DNA of 64,000 nucleotides from Pseudomonas serbica. GTDB lineage: Bacteria; Pseudomonadota; Gammaproteobacteria; Pseudomonadales; Pseudomonadaceae. Below are positions 58,193 to 64,000 of this stretch, piece after piece; position 1 is the first letter of the stretch, and each line of letters starts with the position of its first letter. Location of the stretch: NCBI RefSeq assembly GCF_028823535.1, contig NZ_JAQIYM010000010.1, forward strand, positions 241,804 to 305,803. The letters are read 5' to 3'. The notes under the pieces are model-generated. The model did no database searches, was not told the DNA's origin, and worked only from the letters and a program-made list of their open reading frames with translations. A program made the position numbers and the translations under genes.

Positions 58193-58693
58193 TTAGGCTG
58201 CAGCAGCTTCTTTCTGGTCGCGAATTGCCGCCAGAGTACGAGCCAATTTGCTGGTAGCGCCTTGAATCACGCTCATCAGCTGAGAAATTGCTTCGTCACG
58301 GGTCGGCAGAGTTGCCAGTACGTCGATTTGGTTAGCTGCGAGGAACTTGCCCTCGAACGCAGCTGCCTTGATCTCGAACTTGTCCTGACCCTTTGCGAAC
58401 TCTTTGAAGATCCGGGCAGCAGCGCCTGGATGTTCCTTGGAGAAGGCAATCAGGGTAGGGCCAGTGAACACGTCGTTGAGGACACTGAATTCAGTGTCAG
58501 CAACGGCGCGCTTGAGCAGGGTGTTACGTACAACACGTACGTAAACGCCAGCTTCACGAGCCTCTTTACGGAGTCCGGTCATCGCGCCTACTGTTACGCC
58601 ACGGGCATCAGCCACGACAGCGGACAGAGCGACTTTGGCAGCCTCGTTGACTTCAGCGACGATGGCCTTCTTGTCTTCGAGTTTAATTGCCAC
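58193..58693 (-). CDS. rplJ: 50S ribosomal protein L10
   Basis: 166 aa. MAIKLEDKKAIVAEVNEAA with the RNA-binding N-terminal domain and a C-terminal helix that holds L7/L12. Its 198-base leader (58694-58891) is the expected place for L10 feedback control. Confidence 0.97.
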   Translation of the reverse strand: MAIKLEDKKAIVAEVNEAAKVALSAVVADARGVTVGAMTGLRKEAREAGVYVRVVRNTLLKRAVADTEFSVLNDVFTGPTLIAFSKEHPGAAARIFKEFAKGQDKFEIKAAAFEGKFLAANQIDVLATLPTRDEAISQLMSVIQGATSKLARTLAAIRDQKEAAAA

Positions 58694-58858
58694 GGGTTTA
58701 ACTCCTGCTTGTTACCGTTTCATTCGATCGAAACCGAATGTCGTTTTGGTGTCTGATTCGGTAAGGAACCGGGAGCACCATCTGCGTAGGCTTGTGGTTT
58801 AAGACTTGCGTCGCCTACGGTCTTGGATAGCCCCCGCCAGGCAGGGACCCCAATTTTT
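58694..58858 (-). promoter_or_regulatory. rplJ leader (L10 autoregulatory region)
   Basis: A long untranslated stretch before rplJ with several complementary segments, e.g. AAGCCTACGC / GCGTCGCCTACGG-type arms and CATTCGGTTTCGATCGAATG (58724-58743) near the ATG. In many bacteria this region folds into the L10-L12 binding leader (Rfam L10_leader). Assigned by position; I have not folded it. Confidence 0.55.
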
Positions 58859-58859
58859 C

Positions 58860-58885
58860 AATTGGCGCAATCGCTTGCGCCAATT
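58860..58885 (-). terminator. Hairpin between rplA and rplJ
   Basis: A perfect 11-bp stem AATTGGCGCAA-TCGC-TTGCGCCAATT. On the minus strand it is followed by GAAAAATTGGGG, so it lacks a good T tract and may be a pause, processing site or partial terminator right after the rplA stop at 58892. Confidence 0.7.
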
Positions 58886-58891
58886 TGTGTC

Positions 58892-59587
58892 TTACGCGTC
58901 CAGCGAGCTCTGGTCGATAACCAGACCTGGGCCCATGGTGGTGCTCAGGGTAACGCGCTTGACGTAGATACCTTTCGAGGAAGCTGGCTTGATACGCTTC
59001 AGATCAGCGATCAGGGCTTCAACGTTTTCCTTCAGCTTGACGGCGTCGAAGCCGATCTTGCCAACGGAAGTGTGGATGATGCCGTTTTTGTCGGTGCGAT
59101 AACGAACCTGACCAGCCTTGGCGTTTTTAACCGCGGTAGCTACGTCTGGGGTTACGGTGCCGACTTTAGGGTTAGGCATCAGACCACGTGGACCGAGGAT
59201 CTGACCCAACTGACCCACAACGCGCATGGCATCCGGGGATGCGATCACTACGTCATAGTTCAGGTCGCCGCCTTTCATTTCGGCAGCCAGGTCGTCCATG
59301 CCTACACGGTCAGCGCCGGCAGCCAGAGCGGCTTCAGCAGCTGGACCCTGGGTGAACACAGCAACGCGAACGGTCTTGCCAGTGCCGTGTGGCAGCACGG
59401 TAGCGCTACGAACGACCTGGTCGGATTTACGCGGGTCAACACCCAGGTTTACAGCAACGTCGAACGACTCGCTGAACTTGACAGTCGACAGCTCAGCCAG
59501 CAGAGCAGCAGCGTCTACAAAGTTGTAGGCCTTGCCTGCTTCGATTTTGCCGGCGATAGCCTTTTGACGCTTGGTCAGCTTAGCCAT
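58892..59587 (-). CDS. rplA: 50S ribosomal protein L1
   Basis: 231 aa. MAKLTKRQKAIAGKIEAGKAY, and the conserved GPRGLMPNPKVGTVTPDVA. Forms the L1 stalk and in E. coli represses rplK-rplA. Its ATG overlaps the rplK stop by one base. Confidence 0.98.
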   Translation of the reverse strand: MAKLTKRQKAIAGKIEAGKAYNFVDAAALLAELSTVKFSESFDVAVNLGVDPRKSDQVVRSATVLPHGTGKTVRVAVFTQGPAAEAALAAGADRVGMDDLAAEMKGGDLNYDVVIASPDAMRVVGQLGQILGPRGLMPNPKVGTVTPDVATAVKNAKAGQVRYRTDKNGIIHTSVGKIGFDAVKLKENVEALIADLKRIKPASSKGIYVKRVTLSTTMGPGLVIDQSSLDA

Positions 59588-60018
59588 TACACACCCTCCA
59601 CGTTAAGGCCCATGCTACGAGCAGAACCGGCGATAGTACGCACGGCTGCTTCCATATCAGCTGCAGTCAGATCCGCGTTTTTGGTTTTCGCGATTTCTTC
59701 CAGCTGAGCACGAGTTACAGTGCCAACCTTAACGGTGTTCGGACGAGCGGAACCGCTGGTCAGACCGGCCGCCTTCTTCAGCAGAACCGAAGCAGGGGTG
59801 GATTTGGTTTCGAACGTGAAGCTACGGTCGCTGTAGACAGTGATGATCACTGGAGTCGGCAGACCTGGCTCAAGACCCTGAGTACGGGCGTTGAAAGCCT
59901 TGCAGAATTCCATGATGTTCACGCCGTGCTGACCCAAAGCAGGACCAACAGGTGGGCTTGGGTTAGCCTGAGCGGCCTTCACTTGCAGCTTGATGTAAGC
60001 GGTAATCTTCTTGGCCAT
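59587..60018 (-). CDS. rplK: 50S ribosomal protein L11
   Basis: 143 aa. MAKKITAYIKLQVKAAQANPSPPVGPALGQHGVNIMEFCKAFN. Binds the GTPase-associated centre and is needed for RelA activation. ATG at 60018 is chosen over an upstream in-frame Met four codons away. Confidence 0.98.
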   Translation of the reverse strand: MAKKITAYIKLQVKAAQANPSPPVGPALGQHGVNIMEFCKAFNARTQGLEPGLPTPVIITVYSDRSFTFETKSTPASVLLKKAAGLTSGSARPNTVKVGTVTRAQLEEIAKTKNADLTAADMEAAVRTIAGSARSMGLNVEGV

Positions 60019-60030
60019 GAGGCACTCCAA

Positions 60031-60060
60031 TTACGGGTTCAAACGCCTCGAAAGGCTCCC
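60031..60060 (-). promoter_or_regulatory. Candidate L1-binding hairpin in the rplK leader
   Basis: GCCT-TTCG-AGGC (60045-60056, minus strand) sits 27 bases before the rplK ATG with an asymmetric flank (GGGGA ... GTTTGAACCC), resembling L1 mRNA target sites. Supported only by pattern and place. Confidence 0.4.
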
Positions 60061-60091
60061 CGGTTACTTGCGCGTTTATCCCAGTGACGAC

Positions 60092-60120
60092 AAAACCCCA
60101 CAGCCTAAGGCTGCGGGGTT
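60092..60120 (-). terminator. Terminator after nusG
   Basis: On the minus strand AACCCCGCAGCC-TTAG-GCTGTGGGGTT is followed by TTGTC, 16 bases past the nusG stop. It separates secE-nusG from rplK-rplA. I see no strong promoter between this hairpin and rplK. Confidence 0.85.
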
Positions 60121-60135
60121 GGGATGCTTGTTCAG

Positions 60136-60669
60136 TTAGACCTTTTCGACCTGACTGAACTCCAACTCTACCGGGGTAGAGCGTCCGAAAATGAGCACCG
60201 CGACCTGGATCCGGCTCTTTTCGTAGTTGACTTCTTCGACGGTGCCGGTGAAATCGGCAAACGGACCGTCGTTGACGCGCACCGACTCGCCCGGCTCGAA
60301 CAATGTCTTCGGCTTCGGCTTGTCGCTACCATCGGCGACGCGACGCAGAATCGCTTCTGCCTCTTTATCTGTAATCGGTGCCGGCTTATCGGCAGTACCG
60401 CCGATGAAACCCATCACACGAGGAGTGTCCTTGACCAAGTGCCAAGTACCCTCGTTCATATCCATCTGGACCAGCACGTAACCAGGGAAGAACTTACGCT
60501 CGCTCTTGCGCTTCTGGCCGTTACGCATCTCAACCACTTCTTCAGTGGGAACCAGAATCTCGCCGAAGCCATCTTCCATGCCAGCCAGCTTTACACGCTC
60601 GATCAACGAACGCATGACATGCTTCTCGTAACCCGAGTAAGCATGCACAACATACCAACGCTTAGCCAC
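60136..60669 (-). CDS. nusG: Transcription termination/antitermination factor NusG
   Basis: 177 aa. N-terminal NGN domain (WYVVHAYSGYEKHVMRSLIERV) and C-terminal KOW domain (FEPGESVRVNDGPFADFTGTVEEV). Binds RNA polymerase, Rho and S10. Nine bases after secE. Confidence 0.98.
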   Translation of the reverse strand: MAKRWYVVHAYSGYEKHVMRSLIERVKLAGMEDGFGEILVPTEEVVEMRNGQKRKSERKFFPGYVLVQMDMNEGTWHLVKDTPRVMGFIGGTADKPAPITDKEAEAILRRVADGSDKPKPKTLFEPGESVRVNDGPFADFTGTVEEVNYEKSRIQVAVLIFGRSTPVELEFSQVEKV

Positions 60670-60678
60670 GGGACACCC

Positions 60679-61047
60679 TTAGCCGACAATCAAGGAGACA
60701 AGCCAGCCGAGCAGGGAATCGAGCCCCCACAACAGCAACGCCATAACCAGGACAACAGCCACAACGATCAACGTGGTCTGCGTGGTTTCTTGGCGAGTTG
60801 GCCATACGACTTTACGAATCTCGGTGCGCGCTTCCTTAACCAGTACAAAGAAAGACTTGCCCTTGGCCGTCTGCAGGCCTACAAAGGCAGCTACAGCAGC
60901 AATCACAAGCAAAGCAAGCACGCGGTACAGGATCGGCGAAGCAGAGTAATACTGATTGCCAACAACGCCAACAACCACCAAAGCGACTACTACTAGCCAC
61001 TTGAGCAGATCGAAGCGCGAGCCTTGAGCTTCAGCTTTAGGAGTCAT
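60679..61047 (-). CDS. secE: Protein translocase subunit SecE
   Basis: 122 aa. Three membrane helices (about 15-31, 39-58 and 90-115) with the conserved cytosolic EIRKVVWPTRQET before the last, the three-helix gammaproteobacterial form. Located 45 bases after tRNA-Trp, probably in the same transcript. Confidence 0.97.
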   Translation of the reverse strand: MTPKAEAQGSRFDLLKWLVVVALVVVGVVGNQYYSASPILYRVLALLVIAAVAAFVGLQTAKGKSFFVLVKEARTEIRKVVWPTRQETTQTTLIVVAVVLVMALLLWGLDSLLGWLVSLIVG

Positions 61048-61092
61048 CTATGAAGATCCTGTGAAAAGAAAGCCAGACACACTTGGTGAATC

Positions 61093-61168
61093 TGGCAGGT
61101 CAGGAGGGAATCGAACCCCCAACCTACGGTTTTGGAGACCGTCGCTCTGCCAATTGAGCTACTGACCT
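61093..61168 (-). tRNA. tRNA-Trp (anticodon CCA)
   Basis: 76 bases with encoded CCA. The acceptor AGGTCAG/CTGACCT, the anticodon stem ACGGT-CTCCAAA-ACCGT and the T arm GGTTCGATTCC are all present. Upstream of secE; promoter at 61189-61217. Confidence 0.97.
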
Positions 61169-61188
61169 AAAACAAAATCAGGCCGACC

Positions 61189-61217
61189 ATTATGCAGGCC
61201 CGAAAAAGACTTTACAA
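61189..61217 (-). promoter_or_regulatory. Promoter of tRNA-Trp-secE-nusG
   Basis: On the minus strand TTGTAA-N17-CATAAT, followed by a GC-rich discriminator (GGTCGGCC). The start would lie about ten bases before the tRNA. It occupies the place where a second tuf gene is found in many relatives. Confidence 0.7.
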
Positions 61218-61306
61218 CACCTTACTCAATGGCCTTTGCACTCCACCAGCACCCGGGACTCAAACTGCCCTCAGGCACAACGAAACACAACCAGACCATT
61301 AAAACA

Positions 61307-61332
61307 AAGGCAGATATTTTCATATCTGCCTT
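61307..61332 (-). terminator. Terminator after tRNA-Thr
   Basis: A perfect 10-bp stem AAGGCAGATA / TATCTGCCTT, followed on the minus strand by TGTTTTAAT. It ends the tRNA-Tyr-Gly-Thr transcript just past tRNA-Thr. Confidence 0.88.
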
Positions 61333-61338
61333 GTTATA

Positions 61339-61414
61339 TGGAGCTCTTGAGCGGATTTGAACCGCTGACCTCACCCTTACCAAGGGTGTGCTCTACCAAC
61401 TGAGCTACAAGAGC
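61339..61414 (-). tRNA. tRNA-Thr (anticodon GGT)
   Basis: 76 bases with encoded CCA. The acceptor GCTCTTG/CAAGAGC, the anticodon stem ACCCT-TGGTAA-GGGT and GGTTCAAATCC in the T arm are visible. Confidence 0.97.
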
Positions 61415-61440
61415 GTAACACCGTGCAAAACCTGCAAACT

Positions 61441-61514
<74 letters not shown>

Positions 61515-61538
61515 GAGGCTTGCAGCTCTCGCTAAAAA

Positions 61539-61623
<85 letters not shown>

Positions 61624-61636
61624 TAAGCGAGCCGGC

Positions 61637-61664
61637 ATTCTACATCATGCCAGCCTTCTGTCAA
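61637..61664 (-). promoter_or_regulatory. Promoter of tRNA-Tyr-Gly-Thr
   Basis: On the minus strand TTGACA-N16-TAGAAT followed by GCCGGC, the GC-rich discriminator typical of stringently controlled stable-RNA promoters. Confidence 0.88.
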
Positions 61665-61766
61665 GCATTTTTCTCATTAAAATCCTGAGCTTATCTGCGT
61701 TGACCTCGCCTCACCTCGTTGACCGCTTTAGGTCTTCGCTGTGGAGCGGGCGCCATTCTATGCAAA

Positions 61767-62207
61767 CTATTGAGTGGGTGCAACCCCCCCACAAGGCATT
61801 ATTTTATGTTTTAACTCATTGAATTCTCTAGAAAGGTTTATCAGCTGCAAGTCATCCAGCCAACGCTTGCTTTCAGGGGCCACACGGACCCAGTACGCCG
61901 GGGGTTCAGCCGGACTTGCAGGGAGCGACTGATACTTCACACCCATGCCGGTCAACCTGCGCTCAAGCGCTTGCTCGACATCCTGACGAACAAAACCACC
62001 CAGATAAAGGCAGTCCGCCTCTGCCTGCGCCACCTTTCCTTTATCCTTGGCCGCATCCGTCGCCTCACTCAACAGACGGATGTCCTGCTGGGAGCCGCGA
62101 TACAAGCTCAGGGGTGTCACATCCTTGGCACGCAGGGGCGCCTCCTGTTGATGCCAGACGTAATAAAACACATTGAGAACGAGCAGCAGCAGAAACAACC
62201 AACGCAT
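61767..62207 (-). CDS. Membrane-anchored SPOR-like protein downstream of coaX
   Basis: 146 aa. One N-terminal membrane helix (MRWLFLLLLVLNVFYYVW), a short linker and a C-terminal domain (CLYLGGFVRQDVEQALERRLTGMGVKYQSL...YWVRVAP) that resembles a SPOR peptidoglycan-binding domain. Seven bases after the coaX stop, so in the birA-coaX operon. Role unknown; division-related glycan binding is possible. Its stop is followed by about 100 bases before the tRNA promoter. Confidence 0.8.
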   Translation of the reverse strand: MRWLFLLLLVLNVFYYVWHQQEAPLRAKDVTPLSLYRGSQQDIRLLSEATDAAKDKGKVAQAEADCLYLGGFVRQDVEQALERRLTGMGVKYQSLPASPAEPPAYWVRVAPESKRWLDDLQLINLSREFNELKHKIMPCGGVAPTQ

Positions 62208-62214
62208 AAAGACC

Positions 62215-62964
62215 TCAGGACAAGGGGCATGCCATCGCCAAGCCTACAAACACCAGATCGGGCACCACCCGGGCTTCAGGCACGATCTCGCAGACCAGCG
62301 CCGCGTCACCACCGGTAAGGAATACCGTAAAACTTTCACCCCAATAACCACGCGCCATCTCCAGCTGCGTCAGGACAAACCCCCGAAGCATCAGCAGGCA
62401 CCCGCGCTCTACCGCCTCGACCGTCGTGCGACCGGGCTCAAGACGCTCCAGGGCACGCTCAGCTGCGAGGTCTCCATATCGAATCTTGCGGGTATGAGTG
62501 CGCAACTGGTTTCGCATCAACGGCATCCCAGGACATATGAAACCACCCAGATGCTCTCCGTCAGCGGAAACGAAGTCCGCGGTCACCGCAGTGCCGAAAT
62601 CAAGCACCAGGCATGCGCCCGCTGCCAAATGAAACCCTCCAAGCAACGCCAGCCATCGATCAAGTCCGAGCCGCTCGAATTCTTCATAACCATTGCGAAC
62701 ACCGGCCATTGCCTTCGTGGGGGCCGCACAGACCACTGATATGTCGAAGGCCGCTTTCAACCGAGCAATCAATTCGCCGGTCTCCTCAGCAGTCCTGACA
62801 CTCACCAACCGACAGAACCTAAGGGCAAGACCTTGAATTGCTTTTACGCCCTCGAGCAATGCGAGGTCGGAATCGACAACCCCCTCCCCCACGACTTGAC
62901 GTGCGTTCGCCTCGAGGACACGCCACTTGATGAAACTATTTCCGCAGTCGAGCTCAAGAATCAT
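62215..62964 (-). CDS. coaX: Type III pantothenate kinase
   Basis: 249 aa. ASKHA-fold kinase with the phosphate-binding LELDCGNSFIKWRV at the start, LVLDFGTAVTADFV (Asp and Thr of the ATP site) and GCLLMLRGF. First step of coenzyme A synthesis; type III enzymes are not feedback-inhibited by CoA. Its ATG overlaps the birA stop by 11 bases. Confidence 0.95.
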   Translation of the reverse strand: MILELDCGNSFIKWRVLEANARQVVGEGVVDSDLALLEGVKAIQGLALRFCRLVSVRTAEETGELIARLKAAFDISVVCAAPTKAMAGVRNGYEEFERLGLDRWLALLGGFHLAAGACLVLDFGTAVTADFVSADGEHLGGFICPGMPLMRNQLRTHTRKIRYGDLAAERALERLEPGRTTVEAVERGCLLMLRGFVLTQLEMARGYWGESFTVFLTGGDAALVCEIVPEARVVPDLVFVGLAMACPLS

Positions 62965-63913
62965 GACGCAACCTCAGACTCAGCTCACCGCCACTGAAGA
63001 CTTTCTCCACACCACCCACCTTCAAGCGCAGCGCACCCTGACTATCGATGCCCAGCACTTCGCCATCTATTTGGTTTGCACCTGCAATCAAAGAGACCGC
63101 ACGCCCCTGCCACAGGTGATGCTGCTCCCACTCAGCCTGGATCGCCGAAAAGCCAACCGCCTGATGGCGAGCCAGATACTTCTGCAGCATTTCCCCCAAC
63201 TCCGCGACCAGGTGATTGCGATCAAACGCCTTGCCCGACTCCAGGCGCATGGACGTCCATTGTTGGTCGACCTCATCGGTCATCTGCATGTTTACATTAA
63301 TCCCGACACCCAGCACCACGTGACAAACGTCGGCAGGATCCCCCACCAACTCAAGCAGTATGCCGGCGATCTTCTTCTGCCCTACCAGGACATCATTGGG
63401 CCACTTCAAACCCACGCCGGGAACGCCAAGCTCGCGCAGGGCCTGCATGACGGCGAGCCCTACGACCAAGCTCAAGCCCTCCAGCTGGCGCATCCCCCCT
63501 TCAATCCGCAACACAAGGCTGTAATAGACATTTTCCGCGAATGGACTGACCCATTTTCGCCCTCGCCGCCCGCGGCCCGCAGTCTGCCGCTCGGCAAGCA
63601 CAACAAAAGGCGCTACCTGGTGCCGCTCAATGGCGCGCAAGGCTTCAGCGTTCGTGGAATCAATAGAGTCGAAGACCAGGGCCGGCCATTTACAGGAAGG
63701 AGCGAGCCGCTCTATCTCCGCGGGATCAAGCAGCGTCAACGGCGCAGCCAGTTGATAGCCGCGTCCGCGAACTTTATGAATGGACAACCCTAATTCAGCC
63801 TCAAGATGCTGAAGCTGCTTCCACACAGCACTGCGACTGATGCCCAGGGCGGCGCCCAGCGCCTGGCCTGAATGGAATCGGCCATCCTTAAGAAGCTTTA
63901 ACAACGTCAGCAT
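62954..63913 (-). CDS. birA: Bifunctional biotin-protein ligase / biotin repressor BirA
   Basis: 319 aa. N-terminal winged helix (MLTLLKLLKDGRFHSGQALGAALGISRSAVWKQL), the catalytic loop GRGRRGRKW, KWPNDVL and a C-terminal SH3-like domain. Biotinylates acetyl-CoA carboxylase BCCP and, with the DNA-binding domain intact, can repress biotin genes. First gene of birA-coaX-SPOR. Confidence 0.95.
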   Translation of the reverse strand: MLTLLKLLKDGRFHSGQALGAALGISRSAVWKQLQHLEAELGLSIHKVRGRGYQLAAPLTLLDPAEIERLAPSCKWPALVFDSIDSTNAEALRAIERHQVAPFVVLAERQTAGRGRRGRKWVSPFAENVYYSLVLRIEGGMRQLEGLSLVVGLAVMQALRELGVPGVGLKWPNDVLVGQKKIAGILLELVGDPADVCHVVLGVGINVNMQMTDEVDQQWTSMRLESGKAFDRNHLVAELGEMLQKYLARHQAVGFSAIQAEWEQHHLWQGRAVSLIAGANQIDGEVLGIDSQGALRLKVGGVEKVFSGGELSLRLRHDS

Positions 63914-64000
63914 GCAAGTCTCGCCTCACAATGAGGACCGCATGATAGCCACGCCCTGAGCCCTTGCATAGAAATCCGAGGTGACAGATTTTCCTGCGGA

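Noticed and set aside
60019..60091. Promoter in front of rplK
   Set aside because: Only weak matches (TTGTCG-N17-CAAGTA) were found, so I did not annotate one although a start is expected here.
63914..64000. Possible start of an rRNA operon upstream of birA
   Set aside because: rRNA genes sit near birA in other pseudomonads, but these 87 bases contain no recognisable 5S, 23S or 16S sequence.

Overview
The window is a stretch of chromosome from a fluorescent-group Pseudomonas. The evidence is high GC, the characteristic Pseudomonas REP hairpins between genes, gene orders that match P. aeruginosa PA4061-PA4069 and PA4232-PA4280 as I remember them, and ribosomal and RNA polymerase proteins of typical gammaproteobacterial length. 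There are no insertion sequences, prophage genes, CRISPR arrays or complete rRNA genes. Most of the window is conserved core genome.

Left part (1-30.6 kb), accessory and house-keeping genes. A truncated YbaY-like gene and a methyltransferase are followed by a CnoX/YbbN-type thioredoxin. Next is a putative zinc-starvation locus: a near-ideal Zur palindrome, a His-rich periplasmic protein, a MacB/LolD-type ABC ATPase and permease, and a DUF3299 protein. Then come oprG (with a likely Anr site), an epimerase/RmlD-like pair, the large helicase Lhr, an MscS channel and a translationally coupled cassette DUF72-YbhP-ClsB-YbhN. A DUF3182/hydrolase pair, a GlxA-type regulator divergent from an isochorismatase-family hydrolase, ssb, a YajR-like MFS exporter, uvrA, a bfrA gene that actually encodes a heme-less ferritin, and katA complete this part.

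Central part (30.8-61.1 kb, all on the minus strand), the gene-expression supercluster. In transcription order it runs secE-nusG, rplK-rplA, rplJ-rplL-rpoB-rpoC, rpsL-rpsG-fusA-tuf, then S10-spc-alpha (rpsJ to rplQ, including secY, rpmD and rpmJ). I can read strong sigma70-type promoters in front of rpsL, rpsJ, rpsH and rpsM, and hairpins at most unit boundaries. At three boundaries the terminator hairpin directly abuts the -35 box of the next promoter. This divides S10-spc-alpha into rpsJ-rpsN, rpsH-rpmJ and rpsM-rplQ rather than the E. coli units.

Right end (61.1-64 kb, minus strand). Transcription starts at birA and coaX, continues with a small membrane-anchored SPOR-like protein, then tRNA-Tyr, tRNA-Gly and tRNA-Thr, and then tRNA-Trp ahead of secE. 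The second elongation factor Tu gene, which in many relatives lies between tRNA-Thr and tRNA-Trp, is absent; only a terminator and a promoter occupy that gap.

I did not find an unmistakably new multi-gene system. The best candidates for under-described biology are the Zur-box ABC/DUF3299/DUF2796 locus, the DUF3182 ATP-grasp-like/hydrolase pair with an upstream palindrome, the RmlD-like protein lacking its catalytic YxxxK, and the terminator-promoter fusions in the ribosomal cluster.
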